Positions 44,628-53,649 of a stretch of DNA of 64,000 nt are shown in pieces (position 1 is the stretch's first letter; each line of letters starts with the position of its first letter). This DNA comes from Clostridia bacterium. Lineage in GTDB: Bacteria > Bacillota > Clostridia > Oscillospirales > CAG-272. The stretch covers positions 1-64,000 of the forward strand of contig JAFUOH010000011.1 of assembly GCA_017482055.1 (NCBI GenBank), written 5' to 3'. The notes beneath the pieces are model-generated. The model made no database searches. It was not told the origin of the DNA and saw nothing but the letters and a program-made list of their open reading frames with translations. The position numbers and the translations under genes are program-made.

Positions 44628-45383
44628 ATGCCAACTGCAATCGTTACGGGAGCATCCCGCGGTATCGGACGCGGTATATCGCTGATGCTCGCCGAAAAGG
44701 GTTATAAAATAATCGCCGCCGCTACACGTGAGCCCGATGCGGTGGAAGAATACATATCCGAATTAAAAAACCGCTCACCCGAATCTTTTTATGTTTCCTG
44801 CGATATATCAAAACCCGAATGTCGCGCAAGGCTGCTTGATGAAGCGGAAAAGTCGGGCGGGTTCGATATTCTCATCAACAATGCGGGCGCAGCACCGCTC
44901 GTCAGAGAGGATCTTCTTGACATGAGCGAGGAAAGTCTTGACCGCCTGCTCTCCATTAATTTAAAAGGCACATTCCTGCTCTCACAGGCTGCGGCAAAGG
45001 CGCTTATCAAGCGTGAGAGTGATGCTCGCAAAATGATAATCAATATCACATCCATATCCGCCGACACTGCAAGCATCAACCGCGGCGAATACTGCATCTC
45101 CAAGGCGGGGCTGTCCATGGTCACCAAGCTGTTTGCCGATCGTCTCGCACCTCACGGCATCAATGTTTACGAGCTGCGCCCGGGTATCATCGAAACCGAT
45201 ATGACTGCGATTGTCAAGGACAAATACACCGCTATGATCGAGGGCGGACTGCTTCCCATCAAGCGTATGGGCAAGCCCGAGGACATCGCCAAGGCGGTAT
45301 ATGCGCTCACCGAAGGCTATTTCACCTACACCACGGGCAGTGTAATGAACATCGACGGCGGTTTTACGCTTTCAAGACTATGA
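44628..45383 (+). CDS. Short-chain dehydrogenase/reductase
   Basis: The 251-residue classical SDR has the NAD(P) motif TGASRGIGRG at residues 8-17, the NNAGAAP strand motif, the catalytic Ser region NITSIS, and YCISKAG with the catalytic Tyr and Lys. An Arg after the glycine motif suggests NADP preference. Fatty-acid ketoreductase FabG is the closest well-known relative, but the context (OYE and FAD proteins) points to catabolism of an unknown alcohol or ketone. It overlaps the next gene by 4 bases (ATGA), so they are coupled. Confidence 0.88.
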   Translation: MPTAIVTGASRGIGRGISLMLAEKGYKIIAAATREPDAVEEYISELKNRSPESFYVSCDISKPECRARLLDEAEKSGGFDILINNAGAAPLVREDLLDMSEESLDRLLSINLKGTFLLSQAAAKALIKRESDARKMIINITSISADTASINRGEYCISKAGLSMVTKLFADRLAPHGINVYELRPGIIETDMTAIVKDKYTAMIEGGLLPIKRMGKPEDIAKAVYALTEGYFTYTTGSVMNIDGGFTLSRL

Positions 45384-47368
45384 TCATCACAAAGAAAGAG
45401 CTTGCGCATGAGCTTCGCGAGTTGAAAATAAACGAAAGATCGCTCAGAGTCCCCGTATACACCTTCGGTACCGCCGTTGTGGGAAGCGGTGCGGCCGGGC
45501 TTAACTGTGCCGATCTACTCTCTGTTTCCGGGCAAAGCGTGGCAGTCATAACCGAGGGCATCAGCATGGGCACCTCCCGCAACACGGGTTCCGACAAGCA
45601 GACCTACTATAAACTCACCCTCTCGGGTGATACTCCCGATTCGGTGGGCGACATGGCAAAGTCGCTGTTTGACGGCGGCGCGATGCACGGTGATCTTGCA
45701 CTGCGGGAAGCGGCGGGAAGCACGCGTGCGTTCATGCGTCTTGTGGAGCTGGGCGTTCCCTTTCCACGTAACGAATACGGAGAGTTCGCGGGCTATCAAA
45801 CCGATCACGATACTCGTACACGCGCCACCTCCTGCGGGCCGCTTACCTCAAAATACATGACCGAAGCATTGGAGCGCGCAGTACGAGCTCATGATGTACC
45901 GATCTTCGACGGTCACCGCGTTGTGCGCATCCTCACAGAGAGCGGACGGGCGATAGGTGTTGCCTCACTCTGCACCGATGAGATCGACTGCTTTAATGAA
46001 TACGGACTTACGCTGATCCTCGCCAATAACATCGTATGGGCGACAGGCGGGCCTTCGGCAATATACGCCGCCACCGTGTATCCCGAGAGCCAAACCTGTG
46101 CTCACGGCATTGCGCTTGAAGCAGGTGCGGCGGCGGTGAATGTGACGGAAAGCCAATACGGGCTCGCCTCGGTGAAATTCCGCTGGAACCTGTCGGGAAC
46201 CTATCAGCAGGTTCTGCCGCGCTATGTTTCCACTCTCCCCGACGGCTCGGACGAACGGGAATTTCTCGATGAATATTTTGACGGCACCACCGAGACCCTC
46301 ACCGCTATCTTCCGAAAAGGCTACCAATGGCCCTTTGATCCCGCAAAGCTCGGCGGAGGCGGCTCGTCTATGGTGGACATCGCCGTATTCTGTGAGAGGC
46401 AAAAGGGACGGCGCGTGTTTATGGACTTCCGCCGCAATCCGTCGCCGGCAGACAAAGACGGGACGCTTGATTTTTCGCTGACGTCCGATGAGGTACATAC
46501 CTATCTTGAAAACTCCGGCGCACTGCTTGCGACTCCCATAGAACGGCTTGCAAAAATGAATACCCCCGCAATCGAGCTTTATATGAGCCATGGAATCGAC
46601 CTGTATTCCGAGCCACTGGAGATCGACATGTGCGCACAGCACAACAACGGCGGTTTTTCTGTGGACATGAACTACGAAAGCATGACTCTGCCGCATTTTT
46701 TTGTCATCGGTGAAGCGGCGGGCGTATTTGGCATCCACCGTCCCGGCGGAAGTGCGCTTAACTCAACGCAGGTGGGCTCATGTGCCGCTGCGGAACGCAT
46801 CTCGGAGTATGAAAGGGACAGGCAAGCTACTTTACTGCCTGACGATACGGCAACACAGCTTTCCGAGCTGATTTGTCTTTACAGTAAAGACAAAAACGGC
46901 ATGACTCGCAGCGATATTCTGAAAAAACGCGCAGAATATGCCAAGCGAATGAGCGAATGCGGCGCATTCATCCGAAGTGAAACCGAAATCGGCAAGCTTA
47001 TTTCGGAAATAAAATCAGAACTTGCTGATTTCGCGGCGTATACCGTCAGCGATACGGCACTTCTTATTGAACTGCTCATTAACCGCGATATTTTGATAAC
47101 ACAGCTTGTATACCTCTCTTCAATACTTGAATATATCCAAGACGGCGGAATGAGCCGCGGCTCCTATCTTATCCTGCGCAAAGGTGATGCGCTTCCGAAC
47201 GCCAATTCATGTATTGCTATCGACACCGTCCACCGCGGCAAGGTGTGCGAAGTATTGTACACAGACGGCGAGATAAACGCCGCGTGGAAGCCGGTGCGCC
47301 CCATTCCCACGCGCGATAACTGGTTTGAAAATGTCTACAACTCCTACAGAAAGCGATTTTCCGAGTGA
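45380..47368 (+). CDS. FAD-dependent oxidoreductase, fumarate-reductase flavoprotein family
   Basis: The 662-residue protein starts with a 30-residue leader and then the FAD dinucleotide motif VVGSGAAGLNCADLL (about 36-50). The segments GTSRNTGSDKQTYYKL, WATGGPSAIYAATVYPES and the late GVFGIHRPGGSALNSTQVGS are the usual FAD/substrate contacts of the succinate dehydrogenase/fumarate reductase/L-aspartate oxidase superfamily. The C-terminal 150 residues resemble the helical cap of these subunits. No signal peptide or haem site is visible, so it is soluble. With the SDR, OYE and hydroxyacid dehydrogenase genes it forms a redox cluster of unknown substrate. Confidence 0.85.
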   Translation: MIITKKELAHELRELKINERSLRVPVYTFGTAVVGSGAAGLNCADLLSVSGQSVAVITEGISMGTSRNTGSDKQTYYKLTLSGDTPDSVGDMAKSLFDGGAMHGDLALREAAGSTRAFMRLVELGVPFPRNEYGEFAGYQTDHDTRTRATSCGPLTSKYMTEALERAVRAHDVPIFDGHRVVRILTESGRAIGVASLCTDEIDCFNEYGLTLILANNIVWATGGPSAIYAATVYPESQTCAHGIALEAGAAAVNVTESQYGLASVKFRWNLSGTYQQVLPRYVSTLPDGSDEREFLDEYFDGTTETLTAIFRKGYQWPFDPAKLGGGGSSMVDIAVFCERQKGRRVFMDFRRNPSPADKDGTLDFSLTSDEVHTYLENSGALLATPIERLAKMNTPAIELYMSHGIDLYSEPLEIDMCAQHNNGGFSVDMNYESMTLPHFFVIGEAAGVFGIHRPGGSALNSTQVGSCAAAERISEYERDRQATLLPDDTATQLSELICLYSKDKNGMTRSDILKKRAEYAKRMSECGAFIRSETEIGKLISEIKSELADFAAYTVSDTALLIELLINRDILITQLVYLSSILEYIQDGGMSRGSYLILRKGDALPNANSCIAIDTVHRGKVCEVLYTDGEINAAWKPVRPIPTRDNWFENVYNSYRKRFSE

Positions 47369-47425
47369 GCGCTCACATTTATCTTGCACTATTTTGCACA
47401 CATCTTGCATTATATTGCTCTCCTC

Positions 47426-47454
47426 TTGCTTTTTCGGAATTTTTGTATTATAAT
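47426..47454 (+). promoter_or_regulatory. Promoter of nagB
   Basis: TTGCTT (47426-47431) and TATAAT (47449-47454) are 17 bases apart, about 43 bases before the nagB leader's start codon. Confidence 0.7.
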
Positions 47455-47503
47455 GTAATTGTAAAATTGTGTTTTTATAATACGAAAGGATTGGTATAAA
47501 CTT

Positions 47504-48226
47504 ATGAAGCTCTATGTTTGCAAGAATTATGATGAAATGTCTGCAAAAGCCGCAGATGTAGTCGCAAGCGTTATCACGCTGAAGCCTGACTGTGTGCTCG
47601 GTCTGGCAACCGGCTCTACCCCTGTTGGAATGTACAAGTGTCTCGCCGAAATGAACAAGGCAGGCAAGCTGGATTTTGCGGGTGTCAAGACCTATAACCT
47701 TGACGAGTACTACCCCATCAAGGCGTCCGACCCTCAGAGCTACCGTTACTTCATGAACAAGAACCTGTTCAACAATATCAACATTGATATTGAAAACACC
47801 CACGTTTTAAACGGTGAGGCTCCCGACACCGACGCAGAGTGCGCGGCATACGACAAGGCTATCGAAGCCGCAGGCGGCATCGACATTCAGGTACTCGGCA
47901 TCGGCAACAACGGTCACATCGGCTTCAACGAGCCCGCAGACGAGCTTGTTGCCGCAACTCATGTACAGGGTCTGACCGAATCCACCATCGAAGCAAACTC
48001 CCGTTTCTTTAGCAGTGCGGACGAGGTTCCGAAGCACGCGCTGACCATGGGCATGGCTCCCATCATGAAGGCTAAGCGCATCATCATACTTATCAGCGGC
48101 AAGGGCAAGCACGCCGCGCTCAAGGAGATGCTCTCCGGCGGCATCACCACAAAGAATCCCGCAACCATCTTAAACCTTCACAGCGACGTTACCGTCGTCT
48201 GCGATGAGGACGCTTACAACGGCTGA
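47504..48226 (+). CDS. nagB: Glucosamine-6-phosphate deaminase
   Basis: The 240-residue enzyme converts glucosamine-6-P to fructose-6-P and ammonia, the entry of amino sugars into glycolysis. The phosphate loop LATGSTPVGMY (about 34-44), the catalytic YNLDEYYP segment (Asp about 67) and GIGNNGHIGFNEP with the catalytic His and Glu are all present. The length matches the short Gram-positive form that lacks the allosteric C-terminal extension of the E. coli enzyme. No nagA is adjacent. Its own promoter and terminator make it a single-gene unit. Confidence 0.95.
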   Translation: MKLYVCKNYDEMSAKAADVVASVITLKPDCVLGLATGSTPVGMYKCLAEMNKAGKLDFAGVKTYNLDEYYPIKASDPQSYRYFMNKNLFNNINIDIENTHVLNGEAPDTDAECAAYDKAIEAAGGIDIQVLGIGNNGHIGFNEPADELVAATHVQGLTESTIEANSRFFSSADEVPKHALTMGMAPIMKAKRIIILISGKGKHAALKEMLSGGITTKNPATILNLHSDVTVVCDEDAYNG

Positions 48227-48242
48227 TATCGATAAAACGTCA

Positions 48243-48280
48243 AACGCACCCTCGACACGAACGTCGAGGGCGCGTTTCTT
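48243..48280. terminator. Terminator shared by nagB and the XRE gene
   Basis: AACGC-CCCTCGAC pairs with GTCGAGGG-GCGTT with one mismatch, with TTTCTT following on the plus strand. It separates two convergent genes and touches the XRE stop codon. Confidence 0.8.
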
Positions 48281-49427
48281 ATTGCTTAAGTTTACCTGCA
48301 GGCTCCCATTTATCTGCATATACCTTCAATCTGTCTGTGACAGCAACGAACTCCGGCTTATCACGTACAAAATCATAAATCGATGCCTCCATATCGCGCA
48401 GGAGCTCCATTGCATCGTTTTCGCTGGAGCCTGTGGTGAATGACGTGTTGTGCGTATGATCACGGAACAACAAGGATGTGCAGGTATATGTATGGGTATT
48501 GTTTATAGCGGCTGCATACTTGACAAATCCAATAGCGTGCTCGGCGGCTTTTTCGAGATGGGCAAGCGTCTTTGCCGCATTCGCGCCCTTTGCATAATAC
48601 CGCGCCTGATTTTCGTGAGTTCGAGCAAGGTGGCAGTGGTAAAAGCCCATATCACCATCCTCATACATGAGCTCGAGAAAAGCGATTCGTTTATCGCGAA
48701 GCACGGCTCTGTCATCGTCCGTATAGTAAAATTCGCCGTTGTCACGCTTTCTGCCGGATGCAACTATCTGATTTGATAGATGCTGAATAAGGTTATCAAG
48801 TAAATACTTGTCGCTCTCGTAGCCCTCGCTTCCGCTGTATATCCGGGTCGCAAGAAATTCTTTGGAAATAACCATCGTCGGCATTTTCCCCGCAAGCTCT
48901 GCGGCGCGCTCACGCTTGCCGATTTCCGGGTATATAAAGCAAAGTATCTGTATCGCACTGTGCCGCTTTCCGTCATCGGTACACTTTTCAAGTATCAGCT
49001 CCGCAATACGAACAGCCTCGTCTCTGAAGCGCTCACGCTCCTCCTTACTATAGGAATTGTCTCGCGAGGAGTTGAAACTGTCATACATTAAAAAGAACAT
49101 GATCTCAAAGCTGTCGGGGAACTCGCGCAGTCCCGCGCTGAGTATCTCATGCGCTCTTTTTCCGTAACCCCGACTGCTGTAGGAATGCGCCTCATCGGTT
49201 ATCTCATCGATCCGCTTCTGCTTGGCTTCAAGGTCGATTCCGAGAAGCTCGTCTGAGGTTACATTAAGCAGACTGCACAGCGGCGGTATCAGCGACAGAT
49301 CGGGAGCGGTTTTACCTGCCTCCCACTGTGAAACGGCGGACACGGACACATTAAGATACTCCGCAAGGTCTTCCTGCGTCATATCCTTGGCGCGACGAAG
49401 TTTTTTGATCGTTGATCCGATGTTCAT
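48279..49427 (-). CDS. XRE-family regulator with helical repeat domain
   Basis: The 382-residue protein has a helix-turn-helix at residues 5-60 (MTQEDLAEYLNVSVSAVSQWEAGK), followed by about 310 residues of mainly alpha-helical sequence that resembles TPR-like repeats found in many Firmicute XRE regulators. No peptide-binding Rgg/PlcR motif can be assigned with confidence. The start at 49427 is behind AGGGAGG. A promoter lies at 49481-49509. The target genes are unknown; the convergent nagB is not obviously linked. Confidence 0.85.
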   Translation of the reverse strand: MNIGSTIKKLRRAKDMTQEDLAEYLNVSVSAVSQWEAGKTAPDLSLIPPLCSLLNVTSDELLGIDLEAKQKRIDEITDEAHSYSSRGYGKRAHEILSAGLREFPDSFEIMFFLMYDSFNSSRDNSYSKEERERFRDEAVRIAELILEKCTDDGKRHSAIQILCFIYPEIGKRERAAELAGKMPTMVISKEFLATRIYSGSEGYESDKYLLDNLIQHLSNQIVASGRKRDNGEFYYTDDDRAVLRDKRIAFLELMYEDGDMGFYHCHLARTHENQARYYAKGANAAKTLAHLEKAAEHAIGFVKYAAAINNTHTYTCTSLLFRDHTHNTSFTTGSSENDAMELLRDMEASIYDFVRDKPEFVAVTDRLKVYADKWEPAGKLKQ

Positions 49428-49480
49428 TATATGCCTCCCTCTGCTAAGTAGAAATATTCACGAAGCGCTTCTTTAATTTT

Positions 49481-49509
49481 ATTATACCAAATAAATGCGG
49501 CATTGGCAA
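49481..49509 (-). promoter_or_regulatory. Promoter of the XRE gene
   Basis: On the minus strand TTGCCA (49504-49509) and TATAAT (49481-49486) are 17 bases apart. Confidence 0.7.
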
Positions 49510-49586
49510 CGGAGAATTTCTTTATTTTGATTTAAGCTCGGCTTAATTTTTTACAAGCAGGCTGTGTGCTGTCATTAAAGATAAAA

Positions 49587-49609
49587 GAGCGAACCCAAAG
49601 GTTCGCCCT
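49587..49609 (-). terminator. Terminator of the small membrane-protein gene
   Basis: GCGAACC and GGTTCGC pair with a four-base loop, and on the minus strand CTCTTTTATCTTT follows. It is about 45 bases after the stop of the gene at 49652-50239. Confidence 0.75.
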
Positions 49610-49651
49610 CTCAAAATGACACCGTACTCACGCGTAAGTCTCTTGCACAGA

Positions 49652-50239
49652 TCAATGTGTGGTCTTAACGACCTCAACGTCTGAATTGTAATACTTTATC
49701 ACCTTAAGCGTCTTTTCCGTCGCTTCAAAGAATACCACACGTTTTGTGCCGTCCTTATCATTGAAGATAGCAAAATAGATGTCGGGATTTTCCATGGTGG
49801 AAACGCCGTATATACGAGCGGACTCGTCTACCGCATTCGCTTTTATTTTTGCCGAGCCTTTATACGGTGCGATCATTTCCATGGCACTTATACGTACACG
49901 GCACAGCTCGCGCATGCTTTTTGAACCGAACACCTCCAGCAGCCTGAACTCACCGTCGAGTATGTAGTATTCGTATTCAATCGAGACATAGCGCCAGGTG
50001 AAGAAAGTAATTATCCAGGTAAACACAGGGAGAAGCGCTATAACCGGCAGAATATTCATGCTGACGAAAAACATGAAATATGACAACGCAAATGCAACAT
50101 ATCCGCATACCATCAGTATACGTGCTATCTTATATTTTCCCTCGACCTTCTTTTTTACGCCATAGTTTACAAATGTACTCGCCGCATTGTCGCCCATGTC
50201 GGCAGAGCGCATATATTTTTCGATCTTGGCTTTAGTCAT
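49652..50239 (-). CDS. Membrane protein of unknown function (DUF6106-like)
   Basis: The 195-residue protein has two membrane helices (about 38-60 and 63-84) near the N-terminus, then a soluble part of about 110 residues with alternating strands and a C-terminal helix. Its form resembles small clostridial proteins with a PH-like soluble domain that I associate with DUF6106; this is a loose recollection. A CTCCC-complement GGGAGG site lies 7 bases before the start. It is divergent from the HAD phosphatase gene, with back-to-back promoters. Confidence 0.65.
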   Translation of the reverse strand: MTKAKIEKYMRSADMGDNAASTFVNYGVKKKVEGKYKIARILMVCGYVAFALSYFMFFVSMNILPVIALLPVFTWIITFFTWRYVSIEYEYYILDGEFRLLEVFGSKSMRELCRVRISAMEMIAPYKGSAKIKANAVDESARIYGVSTMENPDIYFAIFNDKDGTKRVVFFEATEKTLKVIKYYNSDVEVVKTTH

Positions 50240-50283
50240 CTCGACTACCTCCCAAACAATAAAATCGGTATAACACGTAGTTT

Positions 50284-50312
50284 ATTATACCATACGAGTT
50301 TCCAAATTGCAA
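50284..50312 (-). promoter_or_regulatory. Promoter of the small membrane-protein gene
   Basis: On the minus strand TTGCAA (50307-50312) and TATAAT (50284-50289) are 17 bases apart. Confidence 0.7.
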
Positions 50313-50338
50313 TAAAATTTTGTTTTTTTTCAAAGCTC

Positions 50339-50367
50339 TTTACAAAATACTCGCAGAGTGATATAAT
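50339..50367 (+). promoter_or_regulatory. Promoter of the HAD phosphatase gene
   Basis: TTTACA (50339-50344) and TATAAT (50362-50367) are 17 bases apart, about 32 bases before the ATG. Confidence 0.75.
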
Positions 50368-50398
50368 TAGAGGTATAAAACCAAGCAAGGAGACTAAA

Positions 50399-51052
50399 AT
50401 GCCCTATAAACTCGCCATCTTCGACCTCGACGGTACTATTTTAAGCACTCTCGACGATCTTACCGATTCCACCAATCACGCCCTCGCCGTAAACGGCTTA
50501 CCAATAAGAACCACAAACGAAATACGCAGCTTTGTGGGTAACGGCGCTCGACTGCTTATTGAGCGTGCAGTTCCCAAAGGATGTCCCATGGATGTCACAG
50601 ACAAGGTATTCGACGAATTTCGGTCATACTACGCCGCCCATTCCGACATCAAGACCTGCCCATACGACGGCATTCTCGATATGCTGCACGAGCTCCGCAA
50701 AAACGGATGCAGGACTGCCGTGCTGTCAAACAAGCCCGACTTTGCGGTGCAAACGCTGTGCAAACAGTATTTTGACGGTCTGCTCGACTTTGCGGCAGGA
50801 GAAAAAAACGGCATTCCACGAAAGCCCGCCCCCGATTCAGTCAACGCCATCTTATCAGAGCTTTCGGTTGATCGACAGGATACAGTATACATCGGTGACT
50901 CCGATGTGGACATCGACACCGCAAAAAATGCGGGCATGGACTGCATCAGCGTCGACTGGGGCTTCCGTGACAGGGATTTTCTCCTTGCCCATGGTGCAAA
51001 AAATATAGCTTCCACCGCAAAAGAGCTGGAAGCTAAGATTCTCGGAGCGTAA
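50399..51052 (+). CDS. gph: HAD-family phosphatase, phosphoglycolate phosphatase type
   Basis: The 217-residue enzyme has all four HAD motifs: DLDGT with the nucleophile Asp (residues 9-13), the Ser/Thr of VLSNKP (about 106), the Lys in PRKPAPDS (about 142), and the acidic GDSDVDIDTA (about 165). The helical cap between motifs 1 and 2 is the type found in phosphoglycolate phosphatase and beta-phosphoglucomutase relatives. AAGGAG lies 9 bases before the ATG. The exact substrate is a guess within this broad family. Confidence 0.85.
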   Translation: MPYKLAIFDLDGTILSTLDDLTDSTNHALAVNGLPIRTTNEIRSFVGNGARLLIERAVPKGCPMDVTDKVFDEFRSYYAAHSDIKTCPYDGILDMLHELRKNGCRTAVLSNKPDFAVQTLCKQYFDGLLDFAAGEKNGIPRKPAPDSVNAILSELSVDRQDTVYIGDSDVDIDTAKNAGMDCISVDWGFRDRDFLLAHGAKNIASTAKELEAKILGA

Positions 51053-51087
51053 GTGTCTCACATAGATTCAAAAAAGCACAATTGTTA

Positions 51088-51116
51088 TTGAAATCCCCAT
51101 CGGCATTTGATATACT
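51088..51116 (+). promoter_or_regulatory. Promoter of the sialidase-AraC fusion gene
   Basis: TTGAAA (51088-51093) and TATACT (51111-51116) are 17 bases apart, about 23 bases before the start codon. Confidence 0.7.
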
Positions 51117-51138
51117 CTATACAAGGGAGTGTGATCAT

Positions 51139-52833
51139 ATGATAATCAAAAGCGAGCACTTTTCGCTTGTTACCGATGAGGAGATACTGCGTAACTACTA
51201 TGCCGACAAGCGTCTGTGGCAGGGAATCCCGTCTATCGCCCTGTCAAGAGGCGGACGTATTTTCGTAACCTTCTATTCCGGCGGATGGTGTGAGGACATC
51301 GGAAATGTTTCCTTCATCATCGCATCTGACGATGACGGTGCCACCTTCTCCGAGCCTATCGTTGCGGCAGTTCCCGACAGTGAGCACCGCACATACGATG
51401 CCTGCCTTTGGCTTGACCCCTTCGGCAGACTGTGGTATATCTTCAATCTGATGCCCGATCATGCAGCATGGGCATCTATCTGCGATGATCCTGACGCAGA
51501 TGAGCTTGTATGGAGTGAACCGCGTATCATCGGCTTTGATTTAATGATAAACAAGCCTATCGTTCTTACCACAGGCGAATGGCTCTTCCCCTCAGCTGTA
51601 TGGCGCCGCGGAATGATCGTTCGCGGCAATCCCAAGCTTGAAACCAAACAGCCCGAGCGCGGTGTTTTCGTTTTCAAGACAAGTGACAACGGTAAGACCT
51701 TCACAAAGCACAGTCACATTGTAATTCCTCAGGTCGATTTCGAGGAACCCATGATGCTGGAACAACAGGACGGAATGATCCGTATGCTTGTCCGCACTAC
51801 CTACGGAATCGGCGAAACCTATTCCTATGACCGCGGTAAGACGTGGTGCCCATCATTCCGAAGTGAGATCAAGGGTCCCGCTTCCCGCTTCCATATCACG
51901 AGACTCTCCTCCGGCAGAGTAATGCTCATAAACCATTGGGAATTCAAGAACAGAGATAATCTTACCGTATTCCTTTCCGAGGACGACGGTGTCACATGGA
52001 AGTATCGCCTTCTGCTCGACGAGCGCAACGAGGTATCCTACCCCGATGCACAGGAGCACAATGGCTTCATCTACATAGTCTACGACCGTGAGCGCGGCGA
52101 CGTAAAGCGCACGCTTGACGAGGTTTATGGTGACGCCCGTGAAATTCTCATGGCGAAGGTAACCGAAGAGGATATAATTGTCGGCAAGCCGGTAAATCCC
52201 CAAAGCCGGCTTAAAGTAATAGTCAACAAGCTCGGCGAGTATCACGGCGACGAGCCCAATCCCTTCTTTGAGATTGATCGCTGTGCCGACAATGCCGAGG
52301 CGGCGCGTATGCTTGCGGCAAACTTTGCTAAAGGGGACATTCCGATAAAGCTGTTTGATACCTTCCCTGTAAAGTGTGCCAATATACGCAAGGTTGATAC
52401 CATTCGCCTTGATGAGCTTATCGAGGAATACGAGAAGACTGATGGTATCAGTATCGCGCTGATCGAACAAATGATTGCGATCATCCGCCTTTCGAACGGA
52501 GAAAATTCCGATTTCGCACCGATAATCAATCATATCAAGGCGGTTGTCGAGGATGGACTCGCCGAAGATATCAGCGTTAATGAAATCTCACAGCGCGTCG
52601 GTATCAGCCGTTTTTACATGGCGCATCTTTTTAAAAAGCACACAGGCACCACTGTCTCCGATTACAAAAACGAGCTTAAGCTCACAAGAGCTAAGCGTCT
52701 GCTAATCTCAGGCGATACCAAGATCAGTGATATCGCATTCACCTGCGGATTCGGAAGCTCCAGTTATTTCTCCAAGAAATTCCTCGAGTGCGAGGGACTT
52801 ACTCCCGGAGAATACCGCAAGCTCCACAGATAA
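51139..52833 (+). CDS. Sialidase-like beta-propeller fused to an AraC DNA-binding domain
   Basis: The 564-residue protein starts at 51139 behind AAGGGAG. The first about 385 residues look like a sialidase/BNR beta-propeller with four Asp boxes: SDDDGATF, TSDNGKTF, YSYDRGKTW and LSEDDGVTW. The Arg of the usual (F/Y)RIP motif is replaced (GIPSIALSRGG), so true sialidase activity is doubtful. Residues about 460-564 are a complete AraC two-helix-turn-helix domain (ISVNEISQRVGISRFYMAHL and ISDIAFTCGFGSSSYFSKKF). No signal peptide is present, so the propeller acts inside the cell, probably as a glycan sensor that controls transcription. No transport genes are adjacent; nagB lies 3 kb upstream. Confidence 0.88.
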   Translation: MIIKSEHFSLVTDEEILRNYYADKRLWQGIPSIALSRGGRIFVTFYSGGWCEDIGNVSFIIASDDDGATFSEPIVAAVPDSEHRTYDACLWLDPFGRLWYIFNLMPDHAAWASICDDPDADELVWSEPRIIGFDLMINKPIVLTTGEWLFPSAVWRRGMIVRGNPKLETKQPERGVFVFKTSDNGKTFTKHSHIVIPQVDFEEPMMLEQQDGMIRMLVRTTYGIGETYSYDRGKTWCPSFRSEIKGPASRFHITRLSSGRVMLINHWEFKNRDNLTVFLSEDDGVTWKYRLLLDERNEVSYPDAQEHNGFIYIVYDRERGDVKRTLDEVYGDAREILMAKVTEEDIIVGKPVNPQSRLKVIVNKLGEYHGDEPNPFFEIDRCADNAEAARMLAANFAKGDIPIKLFDTFPVKCANIRKVDTIRLDELIEEYEKTDGISIALIEQMIAIIRLSNGENSDFAPIINHIKAVVEDGLAEDISVNEISQRVGISRFYMAHLFKKHTGTTVSDYKNELKLTRAKRLLISGDTKISDIAFTCGFGSSSYFSKKFLECEGLTPGEYRKLHR

Positions 52834-52859
52834 ATTCCCCTCAAAACACAGAATAATCC

Positions 52860-52894
52860 AAAAAGCATTCGCGGCTTAACCACGAATGCTTTTT
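52860..52894. terminator. Bidirectional terminator between the fusion gene and the DUF975 gene
   Basis: AAAAAGCATTCG and CGAATGCTTTTT form a 12-bp stem with an 11-base loop and T runs on both strands. Confidence 0.88.
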
Positions 52895-52899
52895 CTGTA

Positions 52900-53523
52900 T
52901 TAACCGTTTACTCTGAGATCTTCCTCCGTAATTCTGCCGTTTGCCAGTGCATCGTTAAGAAATTCCTCATAACAGCCTACCTCTGTGAGATACATATACG
53001 GTGTAGTATGAAGAATAAGCGTGAGTCCGAGAGTGATAACTCCGAGAAGTGTCCATCCGATAAAGCTGAGCCCCACAACGAACATCTTCCCTTTGTTGCC
53101 GTTCATAATGCGGCGGGACAGCGTGATCGCATCCTGAGCGGGAACATTCGGGTATTTCGCAAGTATGTACGGAGTCATGCAATAGGAATACGCCTTGACG
53201 ATGCCGGGGATGATGAAGAGCAATGACCACAGGAAAATGTATACATTCATAAGAAGCATACCGGCGAGCTTTCTGCCGTAGTTTTCCTGAAATCCGCAGT
53301 TAAACATCGTTCCGAGCTCGGGCACCTCACCATTCATAAGAAGAGCATAGGTCATATATAAGCCGACCGCCAGCGGCATCAAAAGTATCGTTGCCACACC
53401 CGGCAAAAATGAGCTTGCCGCACCCACGATAACCGAATACAGGAATGCGGGCAGGATGCATTTACCCCAATTAGCACCAAGTACGGCTTTGGCTTCTTTT
53501 TTAATTTCCGAACGAGTTTTCAT
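52900..53523 (-). CDS. DUF975 family membrane protein
   Basis: The 207-residue protein has the DUF975 start MKTRSEIKKEAKAVLGANWG and five or six membrane helices (about 25-45, 50-70, 95-120, 155-180). These proteins are common in Firmicutes and have no known function. The ATG at 53523 has GGAGG 7 bases upstream, while the longer frame from 53562 overlaps the promoter. It stands alone between two terminators. Confidence 0.85.
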   Translation of the reverse strand: MKTRSEIKKEAKAVLGANWGKCILPAFLYSVIVGAASSFLPGVATILLMPLAVGLYMTYALLMNGEVPELGTMFNCGFQENYGRKLAGMLLMNVYIFLWSLLFIIPGIVKAYSYCMTPYILAKYPNVPAQDAITLSRRIMNGNKGKMFVVGLSFIGWTLLGVITLGLTLILHTTPYMYLTEVGCYEEFLNDALANGRITEEDLRVNG

Positions 53524-53553
53524 ATTATACCTCCGATGATATTTGTTATAATC

Positions 53554-53582
53554 AGTATACACTAAAACCGCTAATCTGTCAA
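53554..53582 (-). promoter_or_regulatory. Promoter of the DUF975 gene
   Basis: On the minus strand TTGACA (53577-53582) and TATACT (53554-53559) are 17 bases apart, about 31 bases before the ATG. Confidence 0.8.
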
Positions 53583-53611
53583 TAATGTTTGTCGAATTTT
53601 ATAAAATGGAA

Positions 53612-53642
53612 AACGTACCGCATTTTAAACGTGCGGTACGTT
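53612..53642 (-). terminator. Terminator of the gatCAB operon
   Basis: AACGTACCGC and GCGGTACGTT form a 10-bp stem, followed on the minus strand by TTCCATTTT, just after the gatB stop. Confidence 0.75.
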
Positions 53643-53649
53643 CCTCATA

